43,652 nucleotides of DNA from Aquibium carbonis (GTDB lineage: Bacteria; Pseudomonadota; Alphaproteobacteria; Rhizobiales; Rhizobiaceae), in contig NZ_RWKW01000054.1 in the NCBI RefSeq assembly GCF_003970795.1, forward strand, positions 1 to 43,652, given 5' to 3'. The notes under the pieces were generated by a model that saw only the letters and a list, made by a program, of their open reading frames with translations, did no database searches and was not told the origin of the DNA. Within the stretch, counting starts at the first letter, position 1; each line of letters begins with the position of its first letter. Shown one piece after another: positions 22,760 through 31,045 of the stretch. Position numbers and translations under genes: made by a program.

Positions 22760-24622
22760 ATGTCGGCCACTGCCGCTACGGGATTGCGGGCCGTTCGCAT
22801 GGGCGAACAGTCCGTCGCGCTGACCGCCGGGTCTTCCGGGTCGACCTATGTCGAGTCCGTGCTGCCGCTCGGCGACTATCCGCGCTCGATGATCGACTGG
22901 CTGCGCCGCTGGGCCGCGGAGGCGCCGGAGCGCGTGTTCATCGCCGATCGCGGCGAGGACGGCGAATGGCGCAAGGTCACCTATGCCCAGGCGCTGCAGA
23001 AGGCGCGCTCGATCGCCCAGTCCATTCTCGACCGGAAGCTTTCCGCCGAACGCCCGATCGTGGTCCTGTCCGGAAACTCCGTCGAGCACGCACTGATCGC
23101 GCTCGGCGCGATGATGGCTGGCGTACCCTTCGCGCCGGTTTCACCGGCCTACTCGCTGGTGTCGAAGGACCATGCCAAGCTGCGGCACATCTTTTCGCTG
23201 TTGACGCCCGGCCTCGTCTTCGCCGCCGACGGCCGGCCCTTCGAAGCCGCGCTACGGGCGGTGATGACGGACGAGATCGGCCTGGTCGTGGCGCGCCACC
23301 CCGTCGGTGGCCTTTCCTCCGACAGCTTCGATTCCATGGTCGCGACGACGGCCACCGATGCCGTGGACGCGGCGGATGCCGCCGTCAGCCCCGATCAGCC
23401 GGCGAAGTTCCTGTTCACGTCGGGTTCCACCGGCATGCCGAAGGCGGTCGTCAACACGCAGCGGATGATGACATCCAACCAGCGGATGATCGCGTCGGCC
23501 ATGGCGTTCCTGACCGACGGGCCGCCGGTTCTGGTCGACTGGCTGCCCTGGAACCATACGGCGGGAGGCAACCACAATTTCGGCATCGCGCTTTCGAACG
23601 GCGGGACACTGTACATCGACGATGGCGCGCCGACGCCTGGCGGCATCGAGAAGACGGTGCGCAACCTGACGGAGATCGCCCCGACGATCTATTTCAACGT
23701 GCCCAAGGGCTACGAGATGCTGACCGAGCACCTGGCACGCAATGCCGCGCTGCGTGAACGGTTCTACAGCAGGGTCAAGCTTCTGCAATATGCGGGCGCC
23801 AGTCTCGCCAAGCATGTCTGGGACGCGCTGGAAAGTCTCGCGGTCAAGACCATCGGCGAGCGCGTGATGATCATCACCGGCTATGGCTCGACCGAGACGG
23901 CGCCCTTCGCCTTCACCACCACCTGGCCGGTGAACCAGCCCGGCGAGGTCGGCCTGCCGGCGCCGGAGCTGAAGATCAAGCTGGTCCCGAATGCGGAAAA
24001 GCTCGAGGTCCGGCTGAAGGGACCGAGCATCACGCCGGGCTACTGGCGACAGCCCGACAAGACCGCCGAGTGCTTCGACGAGGAAGGCTACTACATGATC
24101 GGCGATGCGCTTCGCTTCGTCGATCCGGAGGATGTGTCGAAGGGCTTCATGTTCGATGGCCGCGTCACCGAAGACTTCAAACTGTCGACCGGCACCTGGG
24201 TCAACATGGCCGGGGTGAGAAGCGCGATCGTCTCGGGCTTCGCTCCCTATGTGCGCGATGTCGTGCTGACCGGGCTCGACCGCAACCACATCGGCGCGCT
24301 GCTGTTCCTCGACGTCGATGCGACGCTGCGGCTGGCGCCCGAGGTTGCCGTCGCCGACGAAAAGCACCTGGCGCACCATCCGGCGGTGCTGCTGCATTTC
24401 CAGGACAAGCTCGACGCGCTGGCGAAACGGTCGACGGGCAGCTCCACGCTGGTTGCGCGCGTCATCATCCTCGACAGTCCGCCCGCCATCGACGCACACG
24501 AGATCACCGACAAGGGATCGATCAACCAGCGCGCGGTGATGCAGACGCGGGCAAAGCTGGTCGAGGATCTTTACCTCGACCCGGCGCCGCGCCATGTGCT
24601 GGTGGCGAACCGGAAGGGCTGA
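22760..24622 (+). CDS. Acyl-CoA synthetase, feruloyl-CoA synthase-like
   Basis: A 620-residue adenylate-forming (ANL) enzyme that activates a carboxylic acid to its CoA thioester. The P-loop is FTSGSTGMPKA, starting at Phe219. Later motifs are YGSTETAPFA, GDALRFVDPED and a C-terminal ITDKGSINQ whose Lys is the probable catalytic lysine. The size and the NTQRMMTSNQ and LPWNHTAGGN segments resemble feruloyl-CoA synthases. A strong GGGAGGA site precedes the ATG. With a 4-hydroxybenzoyl-CoA-type thioesterase 39 nt downstream and a MarR regulator, hydratase and TRAP transporter nearby, the likely substrate is an aromatic or phenylpropanoid acid such as ferulate or coumarate. The exact substrate is not determinable. 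Confidence 0.85.
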   Translation: MSATAATGLRAVRMGEQSVALTAGSSGSTYVESVLPLGDYPRSMIDWLRRWAAEAPERVFIADRGEDGEWRKVTYAQALQKARSIAQSILDRKLSAERPIVVLSGNSVEHALIALGAMMAGVPFAPVSPAYSLVSKDHAKLRHIFSLLTPGLVFAADGRPFEAALRAVMTDEIGLVVARHPVGGLSSDSFDSMVATTATDAVDAADAAVSPDQPAKFLFTSGSTGMPKAVVNTQRMMTSNQRMIASAMAFLTDGPPVLVDWLPWNHTAGGNHNFGIALSNGGTLYIDDGAPTPGGIEKTVRNLTEIAPTIYFNVPKGYEMLTEHLARNAALRERFYSRVKLLQYAGASLAKHVWDALESLAVKTIGERVMIITGYGSTETAPFAFTTTWPVNQPGEVGLPAPELKIKLVPNAEKLEVRLKGPSITPGYWRQPDKTAECFDEEGYYMIGDALRFVDPEDVSKGFMFDGRVTEDFKLSTGTWVNMAGVRSAIVSGFAPYVRDVVLTGLDRNHIGALLFLDVDATLRLAPEVAVADEKHLAHHPAVLLHFQDKLDALAKRSTGSSTLVARVIILDSPPAIDAHEITDKGSINQRAVMQTRAKLVEDLYLDPAPRHVLVANRKG

Positions 24623-24661
24623 ACGGCCCATCGCGGCTCGGCCTGAACAAAGGGGGCAGTC

Positions 24662-25081
24662 ATGCTGGTCAACCGACGCGACATCGAGATCGAATGGGGC
24701 GATTGCGATGCGGCGGGCATCGTGTTCTACCCGCGCTACTTCGCCATGTTCGATGCTTCGACGGCCTATCTGCTCGAAAAGGCGACCGGCATGAAGAAGA
24801 TCGCCTGGACGAAGGCCTTCGGCGTCATCGGGACTCCGATGGTCGACACGAGCGCCAAGTTCATCATCCCTTCCCGCTATGGCGACGTGATCACGATCGA
24901 GACCACGGCCGGAGAGGTGCGACGGTCGAGCTTCGACATCGAGCACCGGGTGCTGAAGGGAGACGCGGTGGCCATCGTGGCGCGCGAGACGCGGGTGTGG
25001 GCGGGCAAGGATCCCGAGAACCCCGACCGCATCAAGGGCTTTCCGATTCCCGACGCAGTGGCGGCGGCGTTGAAGGGCTAG
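24662..25081 (+). CDS. 4-Hydroxybenzoyl-CoA-type thioesterase
   Basis: A 139-residue hotdog-fold thioesterase. The catalytic region EWGDCDAAGIVFYPRYF closely parallels Pseudomonas sp. CBS3 4-hydroxybenzoyl-CoA thioesterase; Asp16 matches its catalytic Asp17. GTPMVDTSAKF and GDVITIET followed by RRSSF also line up with that enzyme as I remember it. It probably releases an aromatic acid or recycles CoA from aryl-CoA intermediates. It is transcribed with the acyl-CoA synthetase and ends in a 4-nt tail-to-tail overlap with the alpha/beta hydrolase on the other strand. Activity on other acyl-CoA esters is possible. Confidence 0.85.
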   Translation: MLVNRRDIEIEWGDCDAAGIVFYPRYFAMFDASTAYLLEKATGMKKIAWTKAFGVIGTPMVDTSAKFIIPSRYGDVITIETTAGEVRRSSFDIEHRVLKGDAVAIVARETRVWAGKDPENPDRIKGFPIPDAVAAALKG

Positions 25082-26040
25082 CGGTTTCCGCCCCCGCTGG
25101 CCTCGATGAAATCCAGGACCGCCCGCCACATCGCCGCGTCGTGCCCGACGAGCATGTGTCCACCATCGTCGAAAAGCAGGAGGCGTGCATCGGGTGCCCG
25201 GGCCGCGATGTGGCGCGCTGCGGCGGCCGTGCCGTAGAGATCGTCCTTGGCGCTGATCGCCAGCACCGGACAGGTGATCGTCTCGAGCGGGTGGGGCGGC
25301 GGATCGCCAGCCGTCGCCATGTCCATCAACAGCCCCGCCTTGCGGCGGCTCACCGGCAGGACGTGGAAGAGCATGTTGCGGACGCGCTGCCGCTCGGCCT
25401 CGCCTGCCGCCTCCAGCAGAGCAGGATCGGTGGCCAGCACCATGCGCGTCATGAAGGCGGGCGCCATCCTGATCGCAGCCCAGAACAGCATGTCGGAGCC
25501 GAGCGCGGCCTTTATGACGGGCCAGGCTGCGGGCGCGGCATTGGTGCCAGCGGGACGATCCGGTGCGTAGCTGGCGGGAACGACGAGAATGAGGGCGCGG
25601 CACCGCGAGGGATGACGGATCGCGAACTGCGTGGCCGACAGGGCGCCGGCCGAGCCGCCGACCACCACTGCCTGATCCACGCCGACGGCATCGAGCAGGA
25701 AGGCGAAGGCATCGGCCTGGCGTTCCGGCGAGGCGGCTTGCGGCATGACGCTGCGCAGATAGCCGAAACGCGACGGCGCGATGACCCGGAACCCGGCCTC
25801 CGTCAACGGTCCGGCAAAGGCGAGGCCCTGATCGAAGCCGCCGCCGCTGCCATGGATCATCAGGACCGGCGAGCCACGGCCCGTGTCGGCATATTCGATC
25901 GTGCCGTCCGGCCCGTCGAGCAGGCGGCTCGGCGCGTCGGCCGCCGCGCCCGCGATGGCCATGTCGCGGCGATAGGCCGAGGCGGCAACCAGGAGGGCGG
26001 ACACCAGAACGCCCGTGACGAAGAGCAGGATCAGTCTCAT
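25078..26040 (-). CDS. Alpha/beta hydrolase, membrane-anchored or exported
   Basis: A 320-residue hydrolase. The N-terminal hydrophobic segment (about 3-22) is a signal anchor or signal peptide, placing the enzyme outside the cytoplasm. The oxyanion motif HGSGGGFDQG, the nucleophile Ser in GGSAGA (about 128-133), an acid Asp in AISAKDDLYG and the His in DDGGHML complete a catalytic triad. The fold matches epoxide hydrolase/esterase-like proteins, and the substrate is unknown. It converges on the thioesterase with stops overlapping. A periplasmic esterase could release aromatic acids from esters before TRAP uptake, which is an inference from the neighbours. Confidence 0.82.
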   Translation of the reverse strand: MRLILLFVTGVLVSALLVAASAYRRDMAIAGAAADAPSRLLDGPDGTIEYADTGRGSPVLMIHGSGGGFDQGLAFAGPLTEAGFRVIAPSRFGYLRSVMPQAASPERQADAFAFLLDAVGVDQAVVVGGSAGALSATQFAIRHPSRCRALILVVPASYAPDRPAGTNAAPAAWPVIKAALGSDMLFWAAIRMAPAFMTRMVLATDPALLEAAGEAERQRVRNMLFHVLPVSRRKAGLLMDMATAGDPPPHPLETITCPVLAISAKDDLYGTAAAARHIAARAPDARLLLFDDGGHMLVGHDAAMWRAVLDFIEASGGGNR

Positions 26041-26159
26041 CGGCGACGCCCCTTCGGAAGGGCAGATGCCGCTCCCATCTGGCCAACCTGAGGCGGTTTA
26101 AGGGTCCGGCGCGATGATCAGGATCAAGTCGGCCGGAGCAGCCTTCTGCGCCCGACGCG

Positions 26160-26600
26160 CTACGGGTCGGACGCGGCGGCGCCGCCGGCCGGCGGGGAAA
26201 GCAGACGGTCGAGCAGATCGATCAGCCGGTCGCGCTCGTCGATCCCGCCCAGCCGCTCGATCAGCCGGTCCTCATGCTCGGCCCACATGGCGGTCATCTT
26301 CCTGACGAAACGCGCGCCGTCCTCGGTCAGGTGGACGGAGTGGGAGCGCCGATCGGTTTGCGCCTTGCGCCGTTCGGCAAGGCCGCGCTTTTCCAGATTG
26401 TCCATCAGGGCGACGAAATTGGCGCGCTTCACGCCGAGCATCTCGGCGATCTCCGACTGTTTCAGGCCCGGCGTCTCGGCAATGATGGCCAGCACGGAGA
26501 ACTCGGCCGGGCGCAACTTCATGCGCGCGAAGGTCTCGATGAAATCCTGGAACACGTAAAGCTGCGCGCGCCGCAGCTTGTAGCCGATGATCGTCGCCAT
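26160..26600 (-). CDS. MarR-family transcriptional regulator
   Basis: A 146-residue winged-helix repressor. GYKLRRAQLYVFQDF begins the dimerisation helix, followed by LRPAEFSVLAII, the recognition region KQSEIAEMLGVKRANFVALMDNLE, and the wing RKAQTDRRSHSVHLTEDG with the conserved Asp-Arg-Arg. The RRAQ N-terminus is typical of MarR proteins of aromatic acid catabolism (for example CouR-like), which release DNA on binding an aryl-CoA. Start at 26600; the site is weak and an upstream GTG is possible. It is the last gene of the dctP-dctQ-dctM-DUF3237 unit, so it probably autoregulates, and it is the best candidate to bind GTTAY-N5-RTAAC. Confidence 0.88.
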   Translation of the reverse strand: MATIIGYKLRRAQLYVFQDFIETFARMKLRPAEFSVLAIIAETPGLKQSEIAEMLGVKRANFVALMDNLEKRGLAERRKAQTDRRSHSVHLTEDGARFVRKMTAMWAEHEDRLIERLGGIDERDRLIDLLDRLLSPPAGGAAASDP

Positions 26601-26683
26601 GGGGGGAACTTCGACGCGGCCGGACACTCTTGCGGCGGTCTCGACGCCCCTGCCTTCCGTCCGCGACCTGGGATTCCGCGGGG

Positions 26684-27151
26684 TCATGTCACTTCGTAGA
26701 CGGAGATGAGGACGGCCGACGCCAGGCGCGCGCCGGTGCCGACGCAGATCAGCCTGTTGAGCCAGGCATAGCGCGGGTCGCCGGTCTCGAAGCGCGGCAG
26801 CGTGCGCATGTAATACTGCGCGGGATCGACGGGCTCGCCGCGGCCGACCGCCGCAAGCACCTCGGCCGGCCCGTGCCGGTAGCCGAAATTGCGGATGTCG
26901 ATCAGCGCCCCGTCCTGCGTCTCGATGGCGTAGCGGGTGTCGAGCTCGGCGTTGGCGTCGGCCATGATCGTCTGCCAGTCGGCGCCGAGATTCAGGATGC
27001 GGCCGTTGAGCCGCTCGCCCTCGACCTTGCCGCCGACGATCGGGATGATGCGCCGCCGACCGCGCGGCGCGTCTCCGAGTTCCATCGGCTTGGCCAGTTC
27101 GACGGTCAGGTCGCAGAGATGAACGAGTTCCGGCTTGGCGAGTGGGGGCAT
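26684..27151 (-). CDS. DUF3237 (UPF0311) family protein
   Basis: A 155-residue beta-barrel-type protein of unknown function. Family motifs visible are GGKVEGERLNGRILNLGADWQ, ELDTRYAIETQDGALIDIRNFGYR, and the C-terminal YMRTLPRFETGDPRYAWLNR with ICVGTGAR. It lies six bases after the dctM stop and 83 bases before the MarR gene, inside the transport operon. DUF3237 genes often accompany aromatic or hydroxy-acid degradation genes; a role in handling the transported substrate is plausible but unproven. Confidence 0.85.
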   Translation of the reverse strand: MPPLAKPELVHLCDLTVELAKPMELGDAPRGRRRIIPIVGGKVEGERLNGRILNLGADWQTIMADANAELDTRYAIETQDGALIDIRNFGYRHGPAEVLAAVGRGEPVDPAQYYMRTLPRFETGDPRYAWLNRLICVGTGARLASAVLISVYEVT

Positions 27152-27157
27152 TCGGCG

Positions 27158-28453
27158 TCACTTCATGGTCATGGGCAGGAACATCACGATCGCCGGGAAG
27201 AGGATCAGCAGGATCAGCCGCAGGATGTCGGTCATCACGAAGGGAAAGACGCCCTTGAAGATGGTGACGAGATTGACCTCTCTGGCGATGGTGTTGATGA
27301 CGAAGACGTTCATGCCGACAGGGGGCGTGATGAGCCCGAGTTCCACCGTCATGACGATGATGATGCCGAACCAGATCGGATCGAAGCCGAGAATGAGGAT
27401 CACCGGGAAGACGATCGGGACGAGCAGGATGATCATGGCCATGGCATCGAGGATGCAGCCCATGATCAGGAAGAAGGCGAGGATGAGCGCCAGCGTGCCG
27501 TAGGCGCCGAAGTCGAGCGCGACGAGGAAGGCGGTGATCTTCTGCGGCGTCTGGGTGATGGCCAGGAAATAGCCGAAGAGGACGGCGCCGATCAGGATCG
27601 TGTAGATCGCCACGGAGGTGCGCAGCGCCTCGATCAGGCTGTCCAGGATCCTGGCGACGTTCAACCGGCCGCGCAAGACGCCGATCAGGCAGGTGAGGAC
27701 GGAGCCGACGGCGGCCGCCTCGGTGGCGGTGGCGATGCCGAGATACATCGAGCCAATGATGGCGATGAAGAGGATCAGCACGGCCCAGACGTCGCGCAGC
27801 GACCGGACGGCGTCGCCGAAGTGGAAGCGCTCGCCCGGCGGCAGCGACCGCCTGTAGGCGACCCGCACGGTGAGCATGTACATGATGACGGCGAGCGCTC
27901 CGGGCACGATGCCGGCGATGAACAGCTTGCCGACGTCCTGTTCGGTGATGAAGGCATAGACCGCCAGCACCACCGAGGGCGGGATGAGGATGCCGAGCGT
28001 TCCGCCGGCCGCGATGACGCCGCTGGCCAGCTCGTTCGAATAGCCGACGCGCTTCATCTCGGGCAGGGCGATCTTGGTCATGGTCGCGGCGGTGGCGACC
28101 GACGAGCCGCAGATGGCGGCAAAGCCACCGCAGGCGGCGATGGTCGACAGGGCCATGCCGCCCTTGAGGAAGCCGAGCCAGGCGTGGCCGGCGCGGAACA
28201 ACTCGCGCGACATGCCCGAATTGGTGGCGAAGACCCCCATCAGGATGAAGAAGGGGATGAGGCTGAGGTTGAAGTCGGTGATCACCCGGATCGGCGACTG
28301 GGCCAGAAGGTTGAGCGCGGGCTTGAAGCCGGTGATGGCGGCGAAGCCGCCGACGCCGACGAGGCCCATGGCGATGCCGATCGGCACCCGCAGGGCCATC
28401 ATGGCAAAGAGCGCGATGAAGCCGCCTACCGCAACGAAATCAGCGCTCGACAT
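27158..28453 (-). CDS. dctM: TRAP transporter large permease DctM
   Basis: A 431-residue inner-membrane protein of about twelve hydrophobic helices, the ion-coupled permease of a tripartite ATP-independent periplasmic transporter. Family features include IGIAMGLVG near the N-terminus, CGGFAAICGSSVATAATM, ASGVIAAGGTLGILIPPSV and the C-terminal LGLITPPVGMNVFVIN. The start MSSADFVAVG at 28453 lies inside the end of dctQ (14-nt overlap). It acts with DctQ and the periplasmic DctP encoded upstream. Confidence 0.95.
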   Translation of the reverse strand: MSSADFVAVGGFIALFAMMALRVPIGIAMGLVGVGGFAAITGFKPALNLLAQSPIRVITDFNLSLIPFFILMGVFATNSGMSRELFRAGHAWLGFLKGGMALSTIAACGGFAAICGSSVATAATMTKIALPEMKRVGYSNELASGVIAAGGTLGILIPPSVVLAVYAFITEQDVGKLFIAGIVPGALAVIMYMLTVRVAYRRSLPPGERFHFGDAVRSLRDVWAVLILFIAIIGSMYLGIATATEAAAVGSVLTCLIGVLRGRLNVARILDSLIEALRTSVAIYTILIGAVLFGYFLAITQTPQKITAFLVALDFGAYGTLALILAFFLIMGCILDAMAMIILLVPIVFPVILILGFDPIWFGIIIVMTVELGLITPPVGMNVFVINTIAREVNLVTIFKGVFPFVMTDILRLILLILFPAIVMFLPMTMK

Positions 28454-28985
28454 CGATTTTCCCGCTGCGTGCGGCCTGCTCGGCCGCGTCGAAATGGTCG
28501 AGCGAGCCGCGACCGGTCGCGATGATGACGATGCGGGCGAGCACCGTGACGACGGCCACTGCGGCACCGGCGCAGATCAGCGCCAGGAATGGCCAGGCCG
28601 GCAGACGCAGGTCGAAGGTGGCCTCGCCGCTGCGGTAGGCGCTCATGACGCGGTCGAACATCTTCCACGACAGCAGGACGGTGAAGACGAGCAGGACGGT
28701 CCAGGCGATCAGGTCGACGATGCGGCGCATCAGCGGCGGCATCAGCTCGACGAAGATGTCGACCTTGATGTGCGAGCCGCGAAAGCCGACGCTGGCGAAG
28801 CCCCACATGATGGCGACCCCGAGCATCAGCCGCGAGATGTCGAAGGCTTCGGGAATCGGCGAGGCGAAGCCGTAGCGGCCGATCGCGGACGCCACGACCA
28901 GCAAGGTGATCGCGGCGAGAAAGAGCGCGGCGATCCTGTCGATCGCCAGCGAAAAGCGTTCGAGAGCCCTGATCAGAGCGTTCAT
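28440..28985 (-). CDS. dctQ: TRAP transporter small permease DctQ
   Basis: A 181-residue membrane protein with four helices (about 17-37, 47-65, 88-108 and 132-154), the usual DctQ topology. The conserved GFRGSHIKVDIFVELMP after helix 2 is the family signature. It bridges the DctP-DctM transporter. It overlaps dctM by 14 nt and lies 59 nt after dctP, with a strong stem-loop in that gap that probably lowers permease expression relative to the binding protein. Confidence 0.93.
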   Translation of the reverse strand: MNALIRALERFSLAIDRIAALFLAAITLLVVASAIGRYGFASPIPEAFDISRLMLGVAIMWGFASVGFRGSHIKVDIFVELMPPLMRRIVDLIAWTVLLVFTVLLSWKMFDRVMSAYRSGEATFDLRLPAWPFLALICAGAAVAVVTVLARIVIIATGRGSLDHFDAAEQAARSGKIDVER

Positions 28986-29010
28986 GCGCGGGTGCCGTCT
29001 TCAAGGGGAA

Positions 29011-29033
29011 GGAGCCGGCCATGGGCCGGCTCC
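29011..29033 (-). promoter_or_regulatory. Stem-loop between dctP and dctQ
   Basis: GGAGCCGGCC (29011-29020) and GGCCGGCTCC (29024-29033) form a perfect 10-bp stem with a three-base loop, just after the dctP stop. Such hairpins after binding-protein genes stabilise the upstream message or attenuate the downstream permease genes. Confidence 0.7.
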
Positions 29034-29044
29034 TCGTTTGCAGA

Positions 29045-30061
29045 TCAGTAGCGCGAGTTGTTGCGCTCGAGAGCGGCGATGAAATCGGCGTAGATCTTTT
29101 CGGGATCGGCACCGACCTTGGTGACGTCCGCCTTCCACGAATCGAGCAGCGGCTGTGCGGCATCGCGCCAGAGCTGCACCTCCTCGGCCGTCGGCTCGTA
29201 GAGCGTGTGCTCGCCCGAATCGATCATCTTCTGGCGGCCCGAATACTCGTTGTCGGCCCAGCCGGTCGAGAACTTCTGCGACCATTCGGGGGTGCAGTGG
29301 TCGTCGATGACCGCCTTGTCCTCCGGCGCGAGGCCATTGTAGGTGTCCTTGTTGAACAGGAGCATCTGCGCCGACAGGTAGAACGGCATGTCGAGGTGGT
29401 ACTTCACCTCCGAGTCGATGCCGAAGATGTAGATCGAGTTCCACGGGAAGGTCATCGCGTCCGCGGTGCCCTTGGCGATCGCCTCGCGCGCCTCGGGCGC
29501 CGGAACCTGCACGCTCGCGCCGCCGAGCTGGCTGACGAAACGGGCCATGGTGGCGTGAGCCGGGCGGATGTTCTTGCCGCGGACGTCGGCGGGGACGTTG
29601 ATCGGCGTCTTGGAGTGGATCGTGCCCGGATCATGCGGATTGATGAGGCAGAACATGACGTCGCTCATCTCGGTCTCGGCGATCGGGTCGTACCACTCGT
29701 GCAGCGCCTTGGCGCCTTCCTTGGCGTTCGTGGCCTGGAAGGGGATCTCGGCGATGCTGTAGATCGGGAAGCGCCCCGCCTGATAGCCCGGATTGGTGTA
29801 GCTGATGTCGACGATGCCGTCGCGGGCCATGTCGTAGTGATCGGGCGCAGCGCCCAGCTGCTGAGCCGGGAAGATGGTGATGTTGATGCGGCCGTTGGAG
29901 GCCTGCTTGATCGATTCGGCCCAGGGCTCGATTCCGAGAGACTGGATCGGATGGGTGGCGGGCACCCAATGCGACAGGCGAAGTTCGACTTCCGCCGCCT
30001 GCGCGGCAAAAGCGCTCATGGAAATGGATGCGGCGAGAGCCGCGACAGTCTTGCGATTCAT
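29045..30061 (-). CDS. dctP: TRAP transporter periplasmic substrate-binding protein DctP
   Basis: A 338-residue periplasmic binding protein. The signal peptide ends at AQA-22 (mature AEVELRLSHWVP). The DctP fold shows HPIQSLGIEPWAESIKQASNGRINI, the FPAQQLGAAPDHYDMARDG segment, the ligand-binding region GKNIRPAHATMARFVSQLGGASVQVPAPEAREAIAKGT, where the first Arg normally clamps a carboxylate, and GTADAMTFPWNS. The AEVELRLSHW start, and its place in an aromatic-acid cluster, point to an aromatic or phenylpropanoid carboxylate as ligand. GGGAGGA stands before the ATG. It is the first gene of dctP-dctQ-dctM-DUF3237-marR. Confidence 0.93.
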   Translation of the reverse strand: MNRKTVAALAASISMSAFAAQAAEVELRLSHWVPATHPIQSLGIEPWAESIKQASNGRINITIFPAQQLGAAPDHYDMARDGIVDISYTNPGYQAGRFPIYSIAEIPFQATNAKEGAKALHEWYDPIAETEMSDVMFCLINPHDPGTIHSKTPINVPADVRGKNIRPAHATMARFVSQLGGASVQVPAPEAREAIAKGTADAMTFPWNSIYIFGIDSEVKYHLDMPFYLSAQMLLFNKDTYNGLAPEDKAVIDDHCTPEWSQKFSTGWADNEYSGRQKMIDSGEHTLYEPTAEEVQLWRDAAQPLLDSWKADVTKVGADPEKIYADFIAALERNNSRY

Positions 30062-30135
30062 AGGTCTTCCTCCCTTTGGGCCATACTGACAGGGGTCCGG
30101 CGATCGCGCCAGCCCCAACCTTGAATGACGAGAGA

Positions 30136-30163
30136 ATGTTATGGTACGTAACAATATAATCAA
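30136..30163. promoter_or_regulatory. Divergent promoter region with MarR-type operator 2: GTTAT-N5-GTAAC
   Basis: GTTAT (30138-30142) and GTAAC (30148-30152) repeat the pattern at 22721-22735 with one arm change. On the minus strand, TTGATT (30163 to 30158) and TAACAT (30141 to 30136) are -35 and -10 with 16 bp between them for dctP, and the operator fills the spacer. On the plus strand TATAAT (30155-30160) is a perfect -10 for the hydratase and the operator lies immediately upstream. One bound repressor would control both directions. Confidence 0.7.
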
Positions 30164-30208
30164 GAGGAATTTTCCGCTGGCCACCGGCTGCGGGGGGAGA
30201 AGAGCCGC

Positions 30209-31003
30209 ATGAATTCCACCGTCGATTCCGCTGCATCGGAAGACCGCGCGATGCTGGTCGAAATCCGGGACACGATCGCCATTCTGTCGTTCAACCGGCC
30301 CGACAAGCGCAACGCCATCAACGATGCGCTCCTGGAAGAGCTGCGCACCTTTTTCGCGAAGCCGCCGAAGGGCGTTCGGGCGGTGGTGCTCCAGGGCCTC
30401 GGCGGCCATTTCTCGGCAGGCCTCGACCTGTCGGAGCAATCTCGGCGCGAGCCCGAGCAGGTGCTCTATCATTCGCGCAGTTGGCACTCGGTGATGGAGG
30501 CCATGCAGTTCGGCGGTTTGCCGATCGTCTCGGTGCTGACGGGGGCGGTGATGGGCGGGGGGCTGGAGATCGCGGCCGCGACCCATGTTCGGGTGTCCGA
30601 GCCATCGGCCATGTTCCAGCTTCCGGAAGGCAAGCGCGGCATCTTCGTGGGCGGCGGCGCCACGGTCCGCGTCGGCCGCATCATCGGCCCCGACCGGATG
30701 ACCGAAATGATGCTGACCGGCCGGCGCTACGACGCGCAGGACGGCCTGCGGCTCGGGCTGTCGCACTATCTGGTGGAGCCGGGCGAAGGCCTGGCGCGCG
30801 CGCTGGAACTCGCCGCCGAGATCGCGTCGAACGCGACCCTGGTCAACTACCTGATCATCCAGGCGATCTCGCGCATCGACGACATGTCGCGGGCCGACGG
30901 GCTGTTTGCCGAGAGCCTGAGCGCGGCGCTGTCGCAATCGGGCGCGGATGCGCTGGAGGGGCTCAACGCCTTCCTGGAAAAGCGCAAGCCGCGCTTCGGC
31001 TGA
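30209..31003 (+). CDS. Enoyl-CoA hydratase/isomerase family protein
   Basis: A 264-residue crotonase-fold enzyme. The oxyanion hole residues lie in GGHFSAGLDL (about 65-74) and MGGGLEIAAA (115-124). Both catalytic glutamates of true enoyl-CoA hydratases are present, Glu120 and Glu140 in LPEGKRG, with the 20-residue spacing seen in rat enoyl-CoA hydratase (Glu144/Glu164). Feruloyl-CoA hydratase-lyases have Ser at the first position, so this protein more likely hydrates an enoyl-CoA without chain cleavage. It is transcribed divergently from the TRAP operon under a shared MarR-type operator. GGGAGA (30195-30200) precedes the ATG. Confidence 0.88.
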   Translation: MNSTVDSAASEDRAMLVEIRDTIAILSFNRPDKRNAINDALLEELRTFFAKPPKGVRAVVLQGLGGHFSAGLDLSEQSRREPEQVLYHSRSWHSVMEAMQFGGLPIVSVLTGAVMGGGLEIAAATHVRVSEPSAMFQLPEGKRGIFVGGGATVRVGRIIGPDRMTEMMLTGRRYDAQDGLRLGLSHYLVEPGEGLARALELAAEIASNATLVNYLIIQAISRIDDMSRADGLFAESLSAALSQSGADALEGLNAFLEKRKPRFG

Positions 31004-31045
31004 CCCGAGCGGAGTGCGGGCGGCCCGCGCTGGCGGGCTGCCTGG

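Noticed and set aside
22760-24622. Acyl-CoA synthetase as AtuH-type ligase for the carboxylase operon
   Set aside because: It is 10 kb away behind an unrelated conserved block and shares an operator with the TRAP/hydratase genes, which ties it to the aromatic-acid cluster.
23252-26086. A 944-codon minus-strand frame opposite the acyl-CoA synthetase and thioesterase
   Set aside because: Same compositional artefact. The plus-strand ligase and hotdog thioesterase, and the minus-strand hydrolase in another frame, carry intact active sites.
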